Source of the DNA: Magnetococcales bacterium | GTDB lineage: Bacteria > Pseudomonadota > Magnetococcia > Magnetococcales > Magnetaquicoccaceae | Direction of reading: 5' to 3' | DNA length: 28,251 bases | Assembly (NCBI GenBank): GCA_015229095.1 | Contig: JADGCE010000019.1 | Span: forward strand, 1 to 28,251 | In this document: positions 1-7,480 of the stretch, in pieces | Layout of the letters: every line of letters starts with the position of its first letter | Numbering within the stretch: position 1 is the stretch's first letter | Position numbers and translations under genes: made by a program | The notes under the pieces: model-generated | Seen by the model: only the letters and a program-made list of their open reading frames with translations | Told to the model about the DNA's origin: nothing | Databases searched by the model: none

Positions 1-6
1 AAAAAT

Positions 7-82
<76 letters not shown>

Positions 83-100
83 GACGTCCTGAGAGGCGAG

Positions 101-129
101 AATCTAAACATCTGCTCCCCGGATGTCAA
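101..129 (-). promoter_or_regulatory. sigma70-type promoter of tRNA-Ala
   Basis: On the minus strand a perfect -35 box TTGACA (124-129) is followed after exactly 17 bases by TAGATT (101-106), a four-of-six match to the -10 consensus TATAAT. The predicted start would lie about 12 bases before the mature 5' end of the tRNA at 82. The position and spacing make this the best promoter in the window. A stable-RNA discriminator or processing signal was not resolved. Confidence 0.8.
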
Positions 130-275
130 GGGGATTCTATCACCACCTGCGCCGCAGGACCATTTTTTTTGCCAGATACCCCCCAGCCAACCCAGCCAAC
201 CCGTGCCCCGGTAAATTTTATGGCCCCAAATCAGCAGGGGGTGATTTCAATACGACAGAGTGATAGACTGCGCCC

Positions 276-1763
276 ATGCTCAAACCTTCCCTTTCAGCCT
301 TCCGGCAATTGGCCCAACAGGGCAATCTGGTTCCGGTCTACCGCGAAATCATGGCAGACCTGGATACCCCCGTGTCGGCCTTTTGCAAGGTGGCTGAAGG
401 CGCCACCCATGCCTTCCTGCTGGAGTCCGTCCAGGGCGGCGAACAGTGGGGTCGCTACAGCATTCTCGGCATGAACCCGGCTGCTCTCTTTACCGTCATC
501 GGCGATCGCGTGGAGATCCAACGCCACGGACAGCCAACCCAGACCATCCAAGGAAAAAATCCCGTCGACCTCCTCCAGAGCTTCATGGACAACTATCAGC
601 CCGTCCATGTGGAAGGATTGCCCCGCTTCCACGGCGGCGCCGTCGGATATTTCGGATATGACATGGTGCGCCATTTTGAAACCATCCCGGACAACAACCC
701 GCATACCCTGGATACCCCCGACGCGCTCTTTATGGTCACCGATCTGGTGCTGATTTTTGATAACCTGCTGGGAAAACTCAAGGTGGTGGCCAACCTCTTT
801 ATCGAGCCCCATGTGGCACTGGAGACCCTCTACCAGCAGGCCGTGCAGCGCATCGATGCCGTCGTCCAGCAGTTGCGCCAGGCGGTGCCCAGGGAACCCC
901 TCCAACGGGCAACAACGGTCCAGGAGAGCGATTTTTCCCGCGAAATGTCCAGGGAGCAGTTTTATGCCGCCGTGGAACGGGCCAAGGAGTATATCCTCGC
1001 CGGTGATATTTTCCAGGTGGTGTTGTCGCAACGCTTTTCCATCCCTTTTCCCCACTCTCCCATCTCGCTCTACCGCGCCTTGCGCGCCAGCAACCCCTCT
1101 CCCTACCTGTTTTTGTTGCGCCTGGGAGACTTTTCCCTGGTGGGTTCCAGCCCGGAAATCCTGGTGCGTCAAGAGGGGGATCGCGTTACCCTGCGCCCCA
1201 TCGCCGGAACACGCCGCCGGGGAAGCGATCCGGCGCAGGATCTGGCCCTGGAAAAAGAGCTGCTCGCCGATCCCAAAGAGTTGGCGGAACATATCATGCT
1301 GGTTGACCTGGGACGCAACGATCTGGGACGGGTGGCCCGCATCGGTTCCGTCCGGGTGACGGAACGCTTTGTGATCGAACGCTACTCCCATGTCATGCAC
1401 ATTGTCTCCAACGTCGAGGGGGCGTTGCGGGAGGGGCTGGACCCCTTCGACGTTGTCGCCGCCACCTTTCCGGCTGGAACCGTCAGCGGTGCGCCGAAAA
1501 TTCGCGCCATGGAAATTATCGACGAACTGGAGGTCAGCCGCCGGGGCCCCTATGCCGGCACTGTGGGATATCTCTCCTTTTCCAAAAACATGGATCTCGC
1601 CATCACCATTCGCACCGCCATCATCAAGGAGGGCACCCTCTTTATCCAGACCGGAGCCGGTATTGTCGCCGATTCCAGCCCGGAGCGGGAGTATGAAGAG
1701 ACCATGGAAAAAGCCAGGGCACTGTTCCGGGCCGTCGACCAGGTTCAACAAGGGTTGGAGTAG
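276..1763 (+). CDS. trpE: Anthranilate synthase component I
   Basis: Converts chorismate to anthranilate, the first committed step of tryptophan synthesis, using ammonia supplied by TrpG. The 495 residues are normal for the family. The N-terminal part carries LLES (in HAFLLESVQGG), the element that forms the tryptophan feedback site. The C-terminal chorismate-binding domain shows GDIFQVVLSQRF, SSPEILVR, RPIAGTRRRG, LGRNDLGRV, FPAGTVSGAPK and the final GAGIVADSSPE. First gene of trpEGDCF; TrpG starts 5 bases after the stop. The ATG start has no clear Shine-Dalgarno sequence. The 190 bases upstream contain no run of Trp codons or obvious attenuator, so control by attenuation is not visible. Family assignment is firm; the exact start is slightly less so. 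Confidence 0.97.
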   Translation: MLKPSLSAFRQLAQQGNLVPVYREIMADLDTPVSAFCKVAEGATHAFLLESVQGGEQWGRYSILGMNPAALFTVIGDRVEIQRHGQPTQTIQGKNPVDLLQSFMDNYQPVHVEGLPRFHGGAVGYFGYDMVRHFETIPDNNPHTLDTPDALFMVTDLVLIFDNLLGKLKVVANLFIEPHVALETLYQQAVQRIDAVVQQLRQAVPREPLQRATTVQESDFSREMSREQFYAAVERAKEYILAGDIFQVVLSQRFSIPFPHSPISLYRALRASNPSPYLFLLRLGDFSLVGSSPEILVRQEGDRVTLRPIAGTRRRGSDPAQDLALEKELLADPKELAEHIMLVDLGRNDLGRVARIGSVRVTERFVIERYSHVMHIVSNVEGALREGLDPFDVVAATFPAGTVSGAPKIRAMEIIDELEVSRRGPYAGTVGYLSFSKNMDLAITIRTAIIKEGTLFIQTGAGIVADSSPEREYEETMEKARALFRAVDQVQQGLE

Positions 1764-1768
1764 CCGCC

Positions 1769-2359
1769 ATGCTGCTGCTGATCGACAACTATGACTCATT
1801 CACCTATAACCTGGCCCAATATTTGGGAGAACTGGGGGCCGATGTCCGGGTTGTGCGCAACGATGCCATCCAGCTGGAGGAGATTCGGCAGCTGGCTCCC
1901 CGGCAGATTGTCCTCTCCCCCGGACCCGGCAACCCGGATCAGGCCGGGATCACCCTGGAGGTCATCCGTGCCTTTTCCGGCCATATTCCCATTCTGGGCG
2001 TCTGCCTGGGACATCAGGCCATCGGCCAGGTGTTTGGCGGAGAGGTGGTGCGCGCGCCCCAGATCATGCACGGCAAGGTTTCCGAAATTCACCATGACAA
2101 TACCGGCCTCTTTCTGGGATTGCCCAATCCCCTGACAGCCACCCGCTATCACTCCCTGGTGGTGGCGGCTGACAGCATACCGGAAACACTGGTCGTTTCG
2201 GCCTGGACCGAACCCGGCCCCGCCGCACCGCGCCTGGTGATGGGGTTGCGGCACAAAAGCATGGCGGTGCAGGGGGTGCAGTTTCATCCAGAGTCCATCC
2301 TGACCGAATGCGGCCATGCCTTGCTGGCCAATTTTCTGCGTAACACCCCACCCTCTTGA
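1769..2359 (+). CDS. trpG: Anthranilate synthase component II (glutamine amidotransferase)
   Basis: Class I glutamine amidotransferase subunit that releases ammonia from glutamine for TrpE. It has 196 residues, as usual for an unfused TrpG. Visible are DNYDSFTYNLAQYLGE at the N-terminus, SPGPGNPDQAG, the nucleophile Cys79 in GVCLGHQAIGQ, and the catalytic pair His173/Glu175 in VQFHPESILTE. The start ATG lies 5 bases after trpE, with a GGAG ribosome site inside the end of trpE, suggesting translational coupling. A TrpG may also serve as PabA in folate synthesis where no separate pabA exists. That cannot be judged here, although folC lies downstream in the same gene run. Confidence 0.96.
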   Translation: MLLLIDNYDSFTYNLAQYLGELGADVRVVRNDAIQLEEIRQLAPRQIVLSPGPGNPDQAGITLEVIRAFSGHIPILGVCLGHQAIGQVFGGEVVRAPQIMHGKVSEIHHDNTGLFLGLPNPLTATRYHSLVVAADSIPETLVVSAWTEPGPAAPRLVMGLRHKSMAVQGVQFHPESILTECGHALLANFLRNTPPS

Positions 2360-2383
2360 TACACCGTTTTGCCAGGGATACCC

Positions 2384-3415
2384 ATGAACATCCAGGAAGC
2401 GCTACAATCCTTGCTCGCCGGACAACACTTGACCCAAGCCCAAGCCTGCTCGGTGATGGAGCAGATCATGTCCGGCTTGGCCACAGATGCCCAGGTGGGG
2501 GCCTATCTCGTGGCCTTGCGCATGAAAGGGGAGAACATTGACGAAATAACCGGCTCTGCCCAGGCCATGCGCGCCAAGGCCTTGACAGTGACGCTGCCTG
2601 GTACGGTGGTGGATACCTGTGGCACCGGCGGCGATGCCTCCGGCACCTTCAATATTTCCACCACGGCTGCCCTGCTGGTAGCCGCCCAGGGGGTGGTGGT
2701 GGCCAAGCATGGCAATCGTGCCCTCTCTTCCCAATGCGGTTCCGCCGACCTGCTGGCCGCACTGGGGGTGAACATCGATGTGGCATTGCCGGTGGTGCGC
2801 CGATGTTTGACGGAGGGCAACATCGGTTTTCTCTTTGCCCCCCACTTTCACAGTGCCATGCGCCATGTGGCAGGCGCACGCCGGGAACTGGCGGTGCGCA
2901 CCCTGTTCAACCTGCTCGGTCCCTTGACCAATCCGGCCAACGCCTCCTACCAACTGGTGGGCTTGTTCGCGGCGCACTGGCTCAAACCCGTGGCCGAGGT
3001 GTTGGGGCGTTTGGGGGTGCGGCACGCCCTGGTGGTGCATGGAACCGACGGACTCGACGAAATCACGACCACAGCGGCGACCCAGGTGGCGGAACTGGAC
3101 GAAAACGGCCAGGTGACACTCTATACCCTGGAGCCGGAGCAGTTTGGCCTGCCCCGCGCCCAACTGGCGGATCTGCGTGGGGGGGATGCGACGGTCAATG
3201 CCCAGATCACCCGGCAGCTGCTGGACGGGGAACGGGGGGCACGCCGGGATATTGTGCTCCTCAATGCCGGTGCCGCCCTCTATGCCGCCCGGCATGCCCC
3301 CAGCATTGCCGCAGGGATCGAAATGGCGGCAGAGTCCATCGATTCAGGCCGGGCCAAAGAGACCCTGGAGCGCTGGATCCATCTTTCCAACCAGCCCATA
3401 CCGGTTGTCCCATGA
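2384..3415 (+). CDS. trpD: Anthranilate phosphoribosyltransferase
   Basis: Transfers phosphoribose from PRPP to anthranilate, the second step after chorismate. The 343 residues match the family length. Characteristic motifs are the PRPP-binding DTCGTGGDASGTFNIST, KHGNRALSSQCGSADLLAALG, and RTLFNLLGPLTNPA. I place the start at ATG 2384 (MNIQEALQSLL), which has an AGGG element 8 bases upstream; an in-frame TTG at 2369 would add five residues but lacks support. The stop overlaps the trpC start (ATGA at 3412-3415), so the two are probably translationally coupled. Confidence 0.96.
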   Translation: MNIQEALQSLLAGQHLTQAQACSVMEQIMSGLATDAQVGAYLVALRMKGENIDEITGSAQAMRAKALTVTLPGTVVDTCGTGGDASGTFNISTTAALLVAAQGVVVAKHGNRALSSQCGSADLLAALGVNIDVALPVVRRCLTEGNIGFLFAPHFHSAMRHVAGARRELAVRTLFNLLGPLTNPANASYQLVGLFAAHWLKPVAEVLGRLGVRHALVVHGTDGLDEITTTAATQVAELDENGQVTLYTLEPEQFGLPRAQLADLRGGDATVNAQITRQLLDGERGARRDIVLLNAGAALYAARHAPSIAAGIEMAAESIDSGRAKETLERWIHLSNQPIPVVP

Positions 3416-4299
3416 CACAGGCATCACCTCATATTCTCGACCAAATTATGGCCCGGAAGCGGGAAGAGGTGCGCCATGCCCGGCGATCCCAGCCGGAGTC
3501 CCGTCTGCTGCAGCAGCTGGCAGATGTGCCACCGGTGCGGGGATTTGCCGCCGCTCTCACCCGCACCGTGCAACAGTGTCGCCGCCCAACGGGGGGTATT
3601 CCCGCCATCATCGCCGAGATCAAGCGGGGTTCTCCCTCCAAGGGGCGCATCCATCCCGTCCCCCCCGGCACCGCTCCCGGCGTGGATCCCTTCTCCCCGG
3701 CAGAGATTGCACGCGGCTACGCCGAGCATGGGGCGACCTGCCTCTCCTGCCTGACAGATCGGGATTTTTTCATGGGAGATGATGCCTTTATCGCGGCCAT
3801 CCGACAACAGGTGGCACTGCCGGTTTTGCGCAAGGATTTTGTGTATGATCCCTATCAGGTGGTACAATCCAGGGCCTTGGGGGCGGATGCCATCTTGTTG
3901 ATTCTTGCGGTGTTGCAACGCCAGCAGGCGGCGGAGCTGGAGGCGGCTGCCCATGAGGTGGGCCTGGATGTGTTGGTGGAGATCCACGACGAGGCGGAGT
4001 TGGAGCGGGCCCACGACCTGAAAACCCCCCTGTTTGGCATCAACAATCGCAACCTGAAAAATTTTGTCACCTCCCTGGAAACCTCGACGCGCCTGGCCGG
4101 TCGGGTGGAGGCGGGTCGCCTGTTGGTGACCGAAAGCGGCATCCACAGCGCACAGGATATTGTGCACATGCAGCGGCATGGCATCGATGCCTTTCTGATC
4201 GGTGAGGCTTTCATGCGGGAGGCCGATCCGGGAGCAGCTCTGGGTGGCATGCTGGCAGCGTGGCAGCAGCAGAAACCCGCCAGCAGCGCAGAGGGGTAG
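3412..4299 (+). CDS. trpC: Indole-3-glycerol phosphate synthase
   Basis: Closes the indole ring by decarboxylating CdRP to indole-3-glycerol phosphate. 295 residues, a TIM barrel. Visible are the N-terminal ILDQIMARKREEV, the substrate-binding lysine segment AIIAEIKRGSPSKG, LPVLRKDFVYDPYQV, ADAILLILAVL, LVEIHDEAELE, GINNRNLKNF, LLVTESGI and the phosphate-binding IDAFLIGEAFM. It begins in the ATGA overlap with trpD. The open frame runs far upstream inside trpD, but that extension is only an overlap in another frame. Oddity: after SPSKG there is an extra proline/glycine-rich stretch (HPVPPGTAPG) before the usual DPFSPAEIA, about 8-10 residues longer than common TrpC proteins. Confidence 0.96.
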   Translation: MTQASPHILDQIMARKREEVRHARRSQPESRLLQQLADVPPVRGFAAALTRTVQQCRRPTGGIPAIIAEIKRGSPSKGRIHPVPPGTAPGVDPFSPAEIARGYAEHGATCLSCLTDRDFFMGDDAFIAAIRQQVALPVLRKDFVYDPYQVVQSRALGADAILLILAVLQRQQAAELEAAAHEVGLDVLVEIHDEAELERAHDLKTPLFGINNRNLKNFVTSLETSTRLAGRVEAGRLLVTESGIHSAQDIVHMQRHGIDAFLIGEAFMREADPGAALGGMLAAWQQQKPASSAEG

Positions 4300-4306
4300 G
4301 GGGGAG

Positions 4307-5008
4307 ATGGGGAAAACCCGGATCAAGGTGTGTGGCATTACCCGTCTGGAGGATGCAGAGGCGGCCGTGGCCGCCGGGGCAGATGCCCTGGGTTTTGTCT
4401 TTTATGCCGGCTCTTCCCGCCACGTTACCCCTCCGCTGGCCGCAGCCATGGCGGTGGCGTTGCCGCCTTTTGTGACGCGGGTGGGTCTGTTTGTCAATGC
4501 GCCCGCAGCAGACATCATGCAGATATGGGCCATGGGATTCCTGCATGCCATCCAGTTGCATGGGGATGAATCGCCGCATTTTTGTCAACAGCTCCGTGCC
4601 GCAATCGGGGGGGTGCCCCTCATCAAGGCCATCCGGGTTGCGGTGGCAGAAGATTTGCGTGGGCTTTCCCAATGGCCTGTACAGGCCATTCTGCTGGACG
4701 CCAAGGTCGGCAACCAGTATGGTGGCACCGGACACGCCTTCGACTGGTCTCTGCTGCACCGTTGGCCCCACCTTTTCGCGGAGCACGCGACCCCGTTGCC
4801 CTTGATCCTGGCGGGAGGATTGACGCCGGAGCGGGTGGCCAGTGCGGTCCAGCAGGTGCGTCCCTATGCTGTGGATGTCTCCAGCGGGGTGGAAAAAGGG
4901 CCAGGTATCAAATGCCCCCAGAAAATCAAACAGTTTATTCAACAAGTGCAGCAGGCGGACCCGCAATACCCGGAAACCGCCCCGTGCAGCGAACGCCCAG
5001 AACGATGA
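4307..5008 (+). CDS. trpF: Phosphoribosylanthranilate isomerase
   Basis: Amadori isomerisation of phosphoribosylanthranilate to CdRP. 233 residues, slightly long. Visible are the N-terminal IKVCGITRLEDA with the catalytic Cys, ADALGFVFYAGSSRHV, VGLFVNA, IQLHGDE, ILLDAK with the catalytic Asp, GGTGHAFDW, LILAGGLTPE and VDVSSGVEKGPGIK. Start at ATG 4307 is preceded by a GGGGGGAG ribosome site overlapping the trpC stop. An in-frame upstream start would lie inside trpC and is rejected. The last 20 or so residues (after KIKQFI) are non-conserved and polar. The next gene is accD, 15 bases away, not trpB as in most relatives. Confidence 0.95.
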   Translation: MGKTRIKVCGITRLEDAEAAVAAGADALGFVFYAGSSRHVTPPLAAAMAVALPPFVTRVGLFVNAPAADIMQIWAMGFLHAIQLHGDESPHFCQQLRAAIGGVPLIKAIRVAVAEDLRGLSQWPVQAILLDAKVGNQYGGTGHAFDWSLLHRWPHLFAEHATPLPLILAGGLTPERVASAVQQVRPYAVDVSSGVEKGPGIKCPQKIKQFIQQVQQADPQYPETAPCSERPER

Positions 5009-5023
5009 TAACAGAGGAAACCG

Positions 5024-5974
5024 ATGATCAAACGGGACAGTGATATCAATGAGCGGTTGGGCATGTCCATCAACTGGCTGACCAACATTATCAAACCCCG
5101 CATCAAAGAAAATGTCCGGCGTGCGCAAACACCCGAAGGATTGTGGGTCAAGTGCGATCCCTGTGGCAAGATGCTGTTCCAGACCGAGTTGACCCGCAAC
5201 CTGGATGTCTGCCCCCACTGCCAGCACCATTTTCGCATTTCCGGCACGCGGCGGATTGAGATTACCCTGGATGAAGTGGGACGGCAGGAGCTCTTTTCCG
5301 GCTTGCATCCCAGCGATCCGCTGCGTTTCAAGGATATCAAACGCTATCGGGACCGCATCCGCGAGGCACAAAAGGAGACCGGCGCCAACGATGCGGTGCG
5401 TGTGTATAAAGGGTTTATCAAAGGCATTCCTGTCGTTGTCTCTGCCTTTGAGTTTAATTTTCTGGGGGGCTCCATGGGTTCGGTGGCCGGTGCCAAGGTG
5501 GCGCAGGGGGCCTTGGCCGCCTTGGAAGAGGGGTGCAGCTATGTGGTGTTTGCCACTTCGGGTGGGGCGCGCATGCAGGAAGGGCTGTTGTCCCTCATGC
5601 AGATGGCCAAAACCTCGGCGGCCCTCACCAAGCTGGATGCGGCGCGTCTCCCCTTCATCTCGGTCTTGGCCGACCCGACCACCGGTGGAGTCACCGCCTC
5701 CTTTGCCATGTTGGGTGATATCGTCATGGCGGAGCCCAATGCCCTGATCTGTTTTGCAGGACCACGGGTCATCGAGCAAACCGTGCGGGAGGTGTTGCCG
5801 GAGGGGTTCCAGCGCAGTGAATATTTGCTGGAGCATGGTTTTCTGGATCTGATCTGCCATCGCCACGCCATGCGGGATACGCTGGCGGATCTGCTCTCCC
5901 GCCTGACCAAGCGTGCTGCATCCTCTTCTGAGGAGAATCCGCCGGTCGATTCCACAACGGTACCGGCTCCCTGA
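5024..5974 (+). CDS. accD: Acetyl-CoA carboxylase carboxyltransferase, beta subunit
   Basis: With AccA it transfers carboxyl from carboxybiotin to acetyl-CoA to make malonyl-CoA for fatty acid synthesis. 316 residues. The N-terminal zinc ribbon has Cys44, Cys47, Cys63 and Cys66 (CDPCGK...DVCPHC). The crotonase-like carboxyltransferase domain has FNFLGGSMGSVAGAKV, FATSGGARMQEG, PTTGGVTASFAMLGD and FAGPRVIEQT. ATG 5024 is preceded by AGAGGA at good spacing. The canonical AccD N-terminus (MSINWLTN...) starts at ATG 5063 in the same frame, so a 303-residue form is possible. The order accD-folC after the trp genes is a common proteobacterial arrangement. Confidence 0.96.
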   Translation: MIKRDSDINERLGMSINWLTNIIKPRIKENVRRAQTPEGLWVKCDPCGKMLFQTELTRNLDVCPHCQHHFRISGTRRIEITLDEVGRQELFSGLHPSDPLRFKDIKRYRDRIREAQKETGANDAVRVYKGFIKGIPVVVSAFEFNFLGGSMGSVAGAKVAQGALAALEEGCSYVVFATSGGARMQEGLLSLMQMAKTSAALTKLDAARLPFISVLADPTTGGVTASFAMLGDIVMAEPNALICFAGPRVIEQTVREVLPEGFQRSEYLLEHGFLDLICHRHAMRDTLADLLSRLTKRAASSSEENPPVDSTTVPAP

Positions 5975-5985
5975 CACCATTCACC

Positions 5986-7374
5986 GTGTCCCATACCCCC
6001 GAACTGCTGGCCCTGTTGGAGCGGGCCAACCGTCAGTCATCGCAACCGATCCAACTGGGATTGGAGCGGGTGGAGGCGGTTCTGGCGGATTGGGGCAATC
6101 CCCACCATGCCCTGGAAGTGGTTCATGTGGCGGGCACCAACGGCAAAGGTTCGGTGTTGGCCTTTTTGGAGGCCATGCTGCAGCAGGCCGGATACCGGGT
6201 TGGCCTCTATACCTCTCCCCATTTGCAGCGGGTCAATGAACGCATACGGGTGGATGGTCGGCCCATCGATGATCCTGCGCTGGCGGCCTTGTTGGCGGAG
6301 GCGTTGGCAGTCAGTGAGGGGCGTTCCATCACCTTTTTTGAGCTGTTGACGGTGGTGGCTTTCTGCCATTTTTATCGCCAGGGGCTGGGGCGGGGTGGAG
6401 CAGGGCGGCGGGGCGTGGTACTTCTGGAGACCGGTCTGGGTGGACGGTTGGACGCCACCAATGTGGTCACGCCTCTGGTGACCGTCGTGACCGCCATCGG
6501 CATGGATCACACCGAATATCTGGGCGACAGCCTGGCCAGCATTGCGGCGGAAAAGGCGGGTATTTTCAAGAAGGGGGTTCCGGCGGTGGCGGCCTCTGCG
6601 CCGCCGGAAGTGGCAACGGTATTGCTTCGCAGAGCGGAGGCCGTGGGTGCGCCGTTGCGCCTGTCAAGCCGGGATTTTGCTGTACTCCCGACCCTCTCCT
6701 CGTCTGCCGCCCTTTCAGGAGATGGCGACTCCATGGATCATTGGTACTATCAAGAGGGGGGGGTATGCCATCCCATGCCCCTGCCCGGACTGTCGGGTCG
6801 TCACCAGTGGGACAACGCCGCTCTGGCCATTGCCGCTGCCCGCTGCTTGCAACAAACGGGCTGGTCACTTCCCTGGGAGGCCATCCAGACCGGCGTGCGG
6901 CAGGCACGCTGGCCCGGACGGCTGGAACGGTTGCCCTCTTCCTGGGGAGAGGCACCGACCGTTCTGTTGGATGGTGCCCACAACCCAGCAGCCTGCATGG
7001 TTTTGGCCGATTATTTGCTTGCAGTGGAAAATCGGCCACACCAACCGACGGTGCTGGTTTTTGCCGCCTTGCAAGACAAAGACAGTGCGCTGATGGCCCG
7101 TATCCTGGCCCCCTGTGTCACGCAGGTTTGGACCACCCAGGTAGGAGGTGAGCGGGGTCAGTCGGCGGAAGCCCTGGCCTGCCTCTGGCGGGCATTGGGA
7201 CGACCGGCCCAGGCCTGTGCCACCCCTGCGGAAGCCCTGACCGCCGCCTGTACCGCCTGCCCGGCAACCGGACAGGTGTTGGTGTGCGGCTCACTCTATC
7301 TGGTGGGTGCCGTGCGTACTGTTTTGCAAACAACCCCTTTGGAAGGGATGGTATCTGACAGCGTGTTATGTTAA
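5986..7374 (+). CDS. folC: Bifunctional folylpolyglutamate synthase / dihydrofolate synthase
   Basis: Adds glutamate to dihydropteroate and then to folates in an ATP-dependent Mur-ligase-type reaction. 462 residues from GTG 5986. The ATP P-loop is HVAGTNGKGS (residues 47-56, Lys54), followed by LYTSPHLQRVNERI, the Mg-binding LLETGLGGRLDATN, TAIGMDHTEYLG, EKAGIFKKGVP, LPGLSGRHQWDNAALA, WPGRLERL and LLDGAHNPAA. It begins 11 bases after accD. No strong Shine-Dalgarno is seen before the GTG, so the exact start is less certain than the family. Likely the last gene of the trp-accD-folC run, since a gap of about 100 bases follows. Confidence 0.95.
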   Translation: MSHTPELLALLERANRQSSQPIQLGLERVEAVLADWGNPHHALEVVHVAGTNGKGSVLAFLEAMLQQAGYRVGLYTSPHLQRVNERIRVDGRPIDDPALAALLAEALAVSEGRSITFFELLTVVAFCHFYRQGLGRGGAGRRGVVLLETGLGGRLDATNVVTPLVTVVTAIGMDHTEYLGDSLASIAAEKAGIFKKGVPAVAASAPPEVATVLLRRAEAVGAPLRLSSRDFAVLPTLSSSAALSGDGDSMDHWYYQEGGVCHPMPLPGLSGRHQWDNAALAIAAARCLQQTGWSLPWEAIQTGVRQARWPGRLERLPSSWGEAPTVLLDGAHNPAACMVLADYLLAVENRPHQPTVLVFAALQDKDSALMARILAPCVTQVWTTQVGGERGQSAEALACLWRALGRPAQACATPAEALTAACTACPATGQVLVCGSLYLVGAVRTVLQTTPLEGMVSDSVLC

Positions 7375-7424
7375 GGTAAGAGACCGGTTTGGGGTCCGCG
7401 AACATCGTGCCCCTTTCCGTGCGT

Positions 7425-7454
7425 TTGCCCGCCGCCGCAGCGCCTGCGTATCCT
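7425..7454 (+). promoter_or_regulatory. possible weak promoter ahead of lptD
   Basis: In the 106-base gap between folC and lptD, TTGCCC (7425-7430) and TATCCT (7449-7454) are separated by 18 bases. Each is a partial match to sigma70 boxes, placed about 25 bases before the LptD start. It is a candidate only. No rho-independent terminator for folC is evident in the gap. Confidence 0.22.
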
Positions 7455-7480
7455 CTAATTTTAAAGCATTGAAACTAAGA

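Noticed and set aside
83..275. Tryptophan attenuator or leader peptide before trpE
   Set aside because: No tandem Trp codons, no leader open frame with Trp, and no clear terminator hairpin followed by a T-run.
2734..3411. Upstream extension of the trpC frame inside trpD
   Set aside because: The sequence before residue MTQASPH is arginine/glycine/proline-rich and unlike TrpC. The ATG in the ATGA overlap fits the family start.
4211..5980. 589-codon minus-strand open frame across trpF and accD
   Set aside because: The plus-strand genes carry full family motifs; the minus frame shows none and is a high-GC shadow. The minus frame at 294-1799 over trpE is rejected for the same reason.
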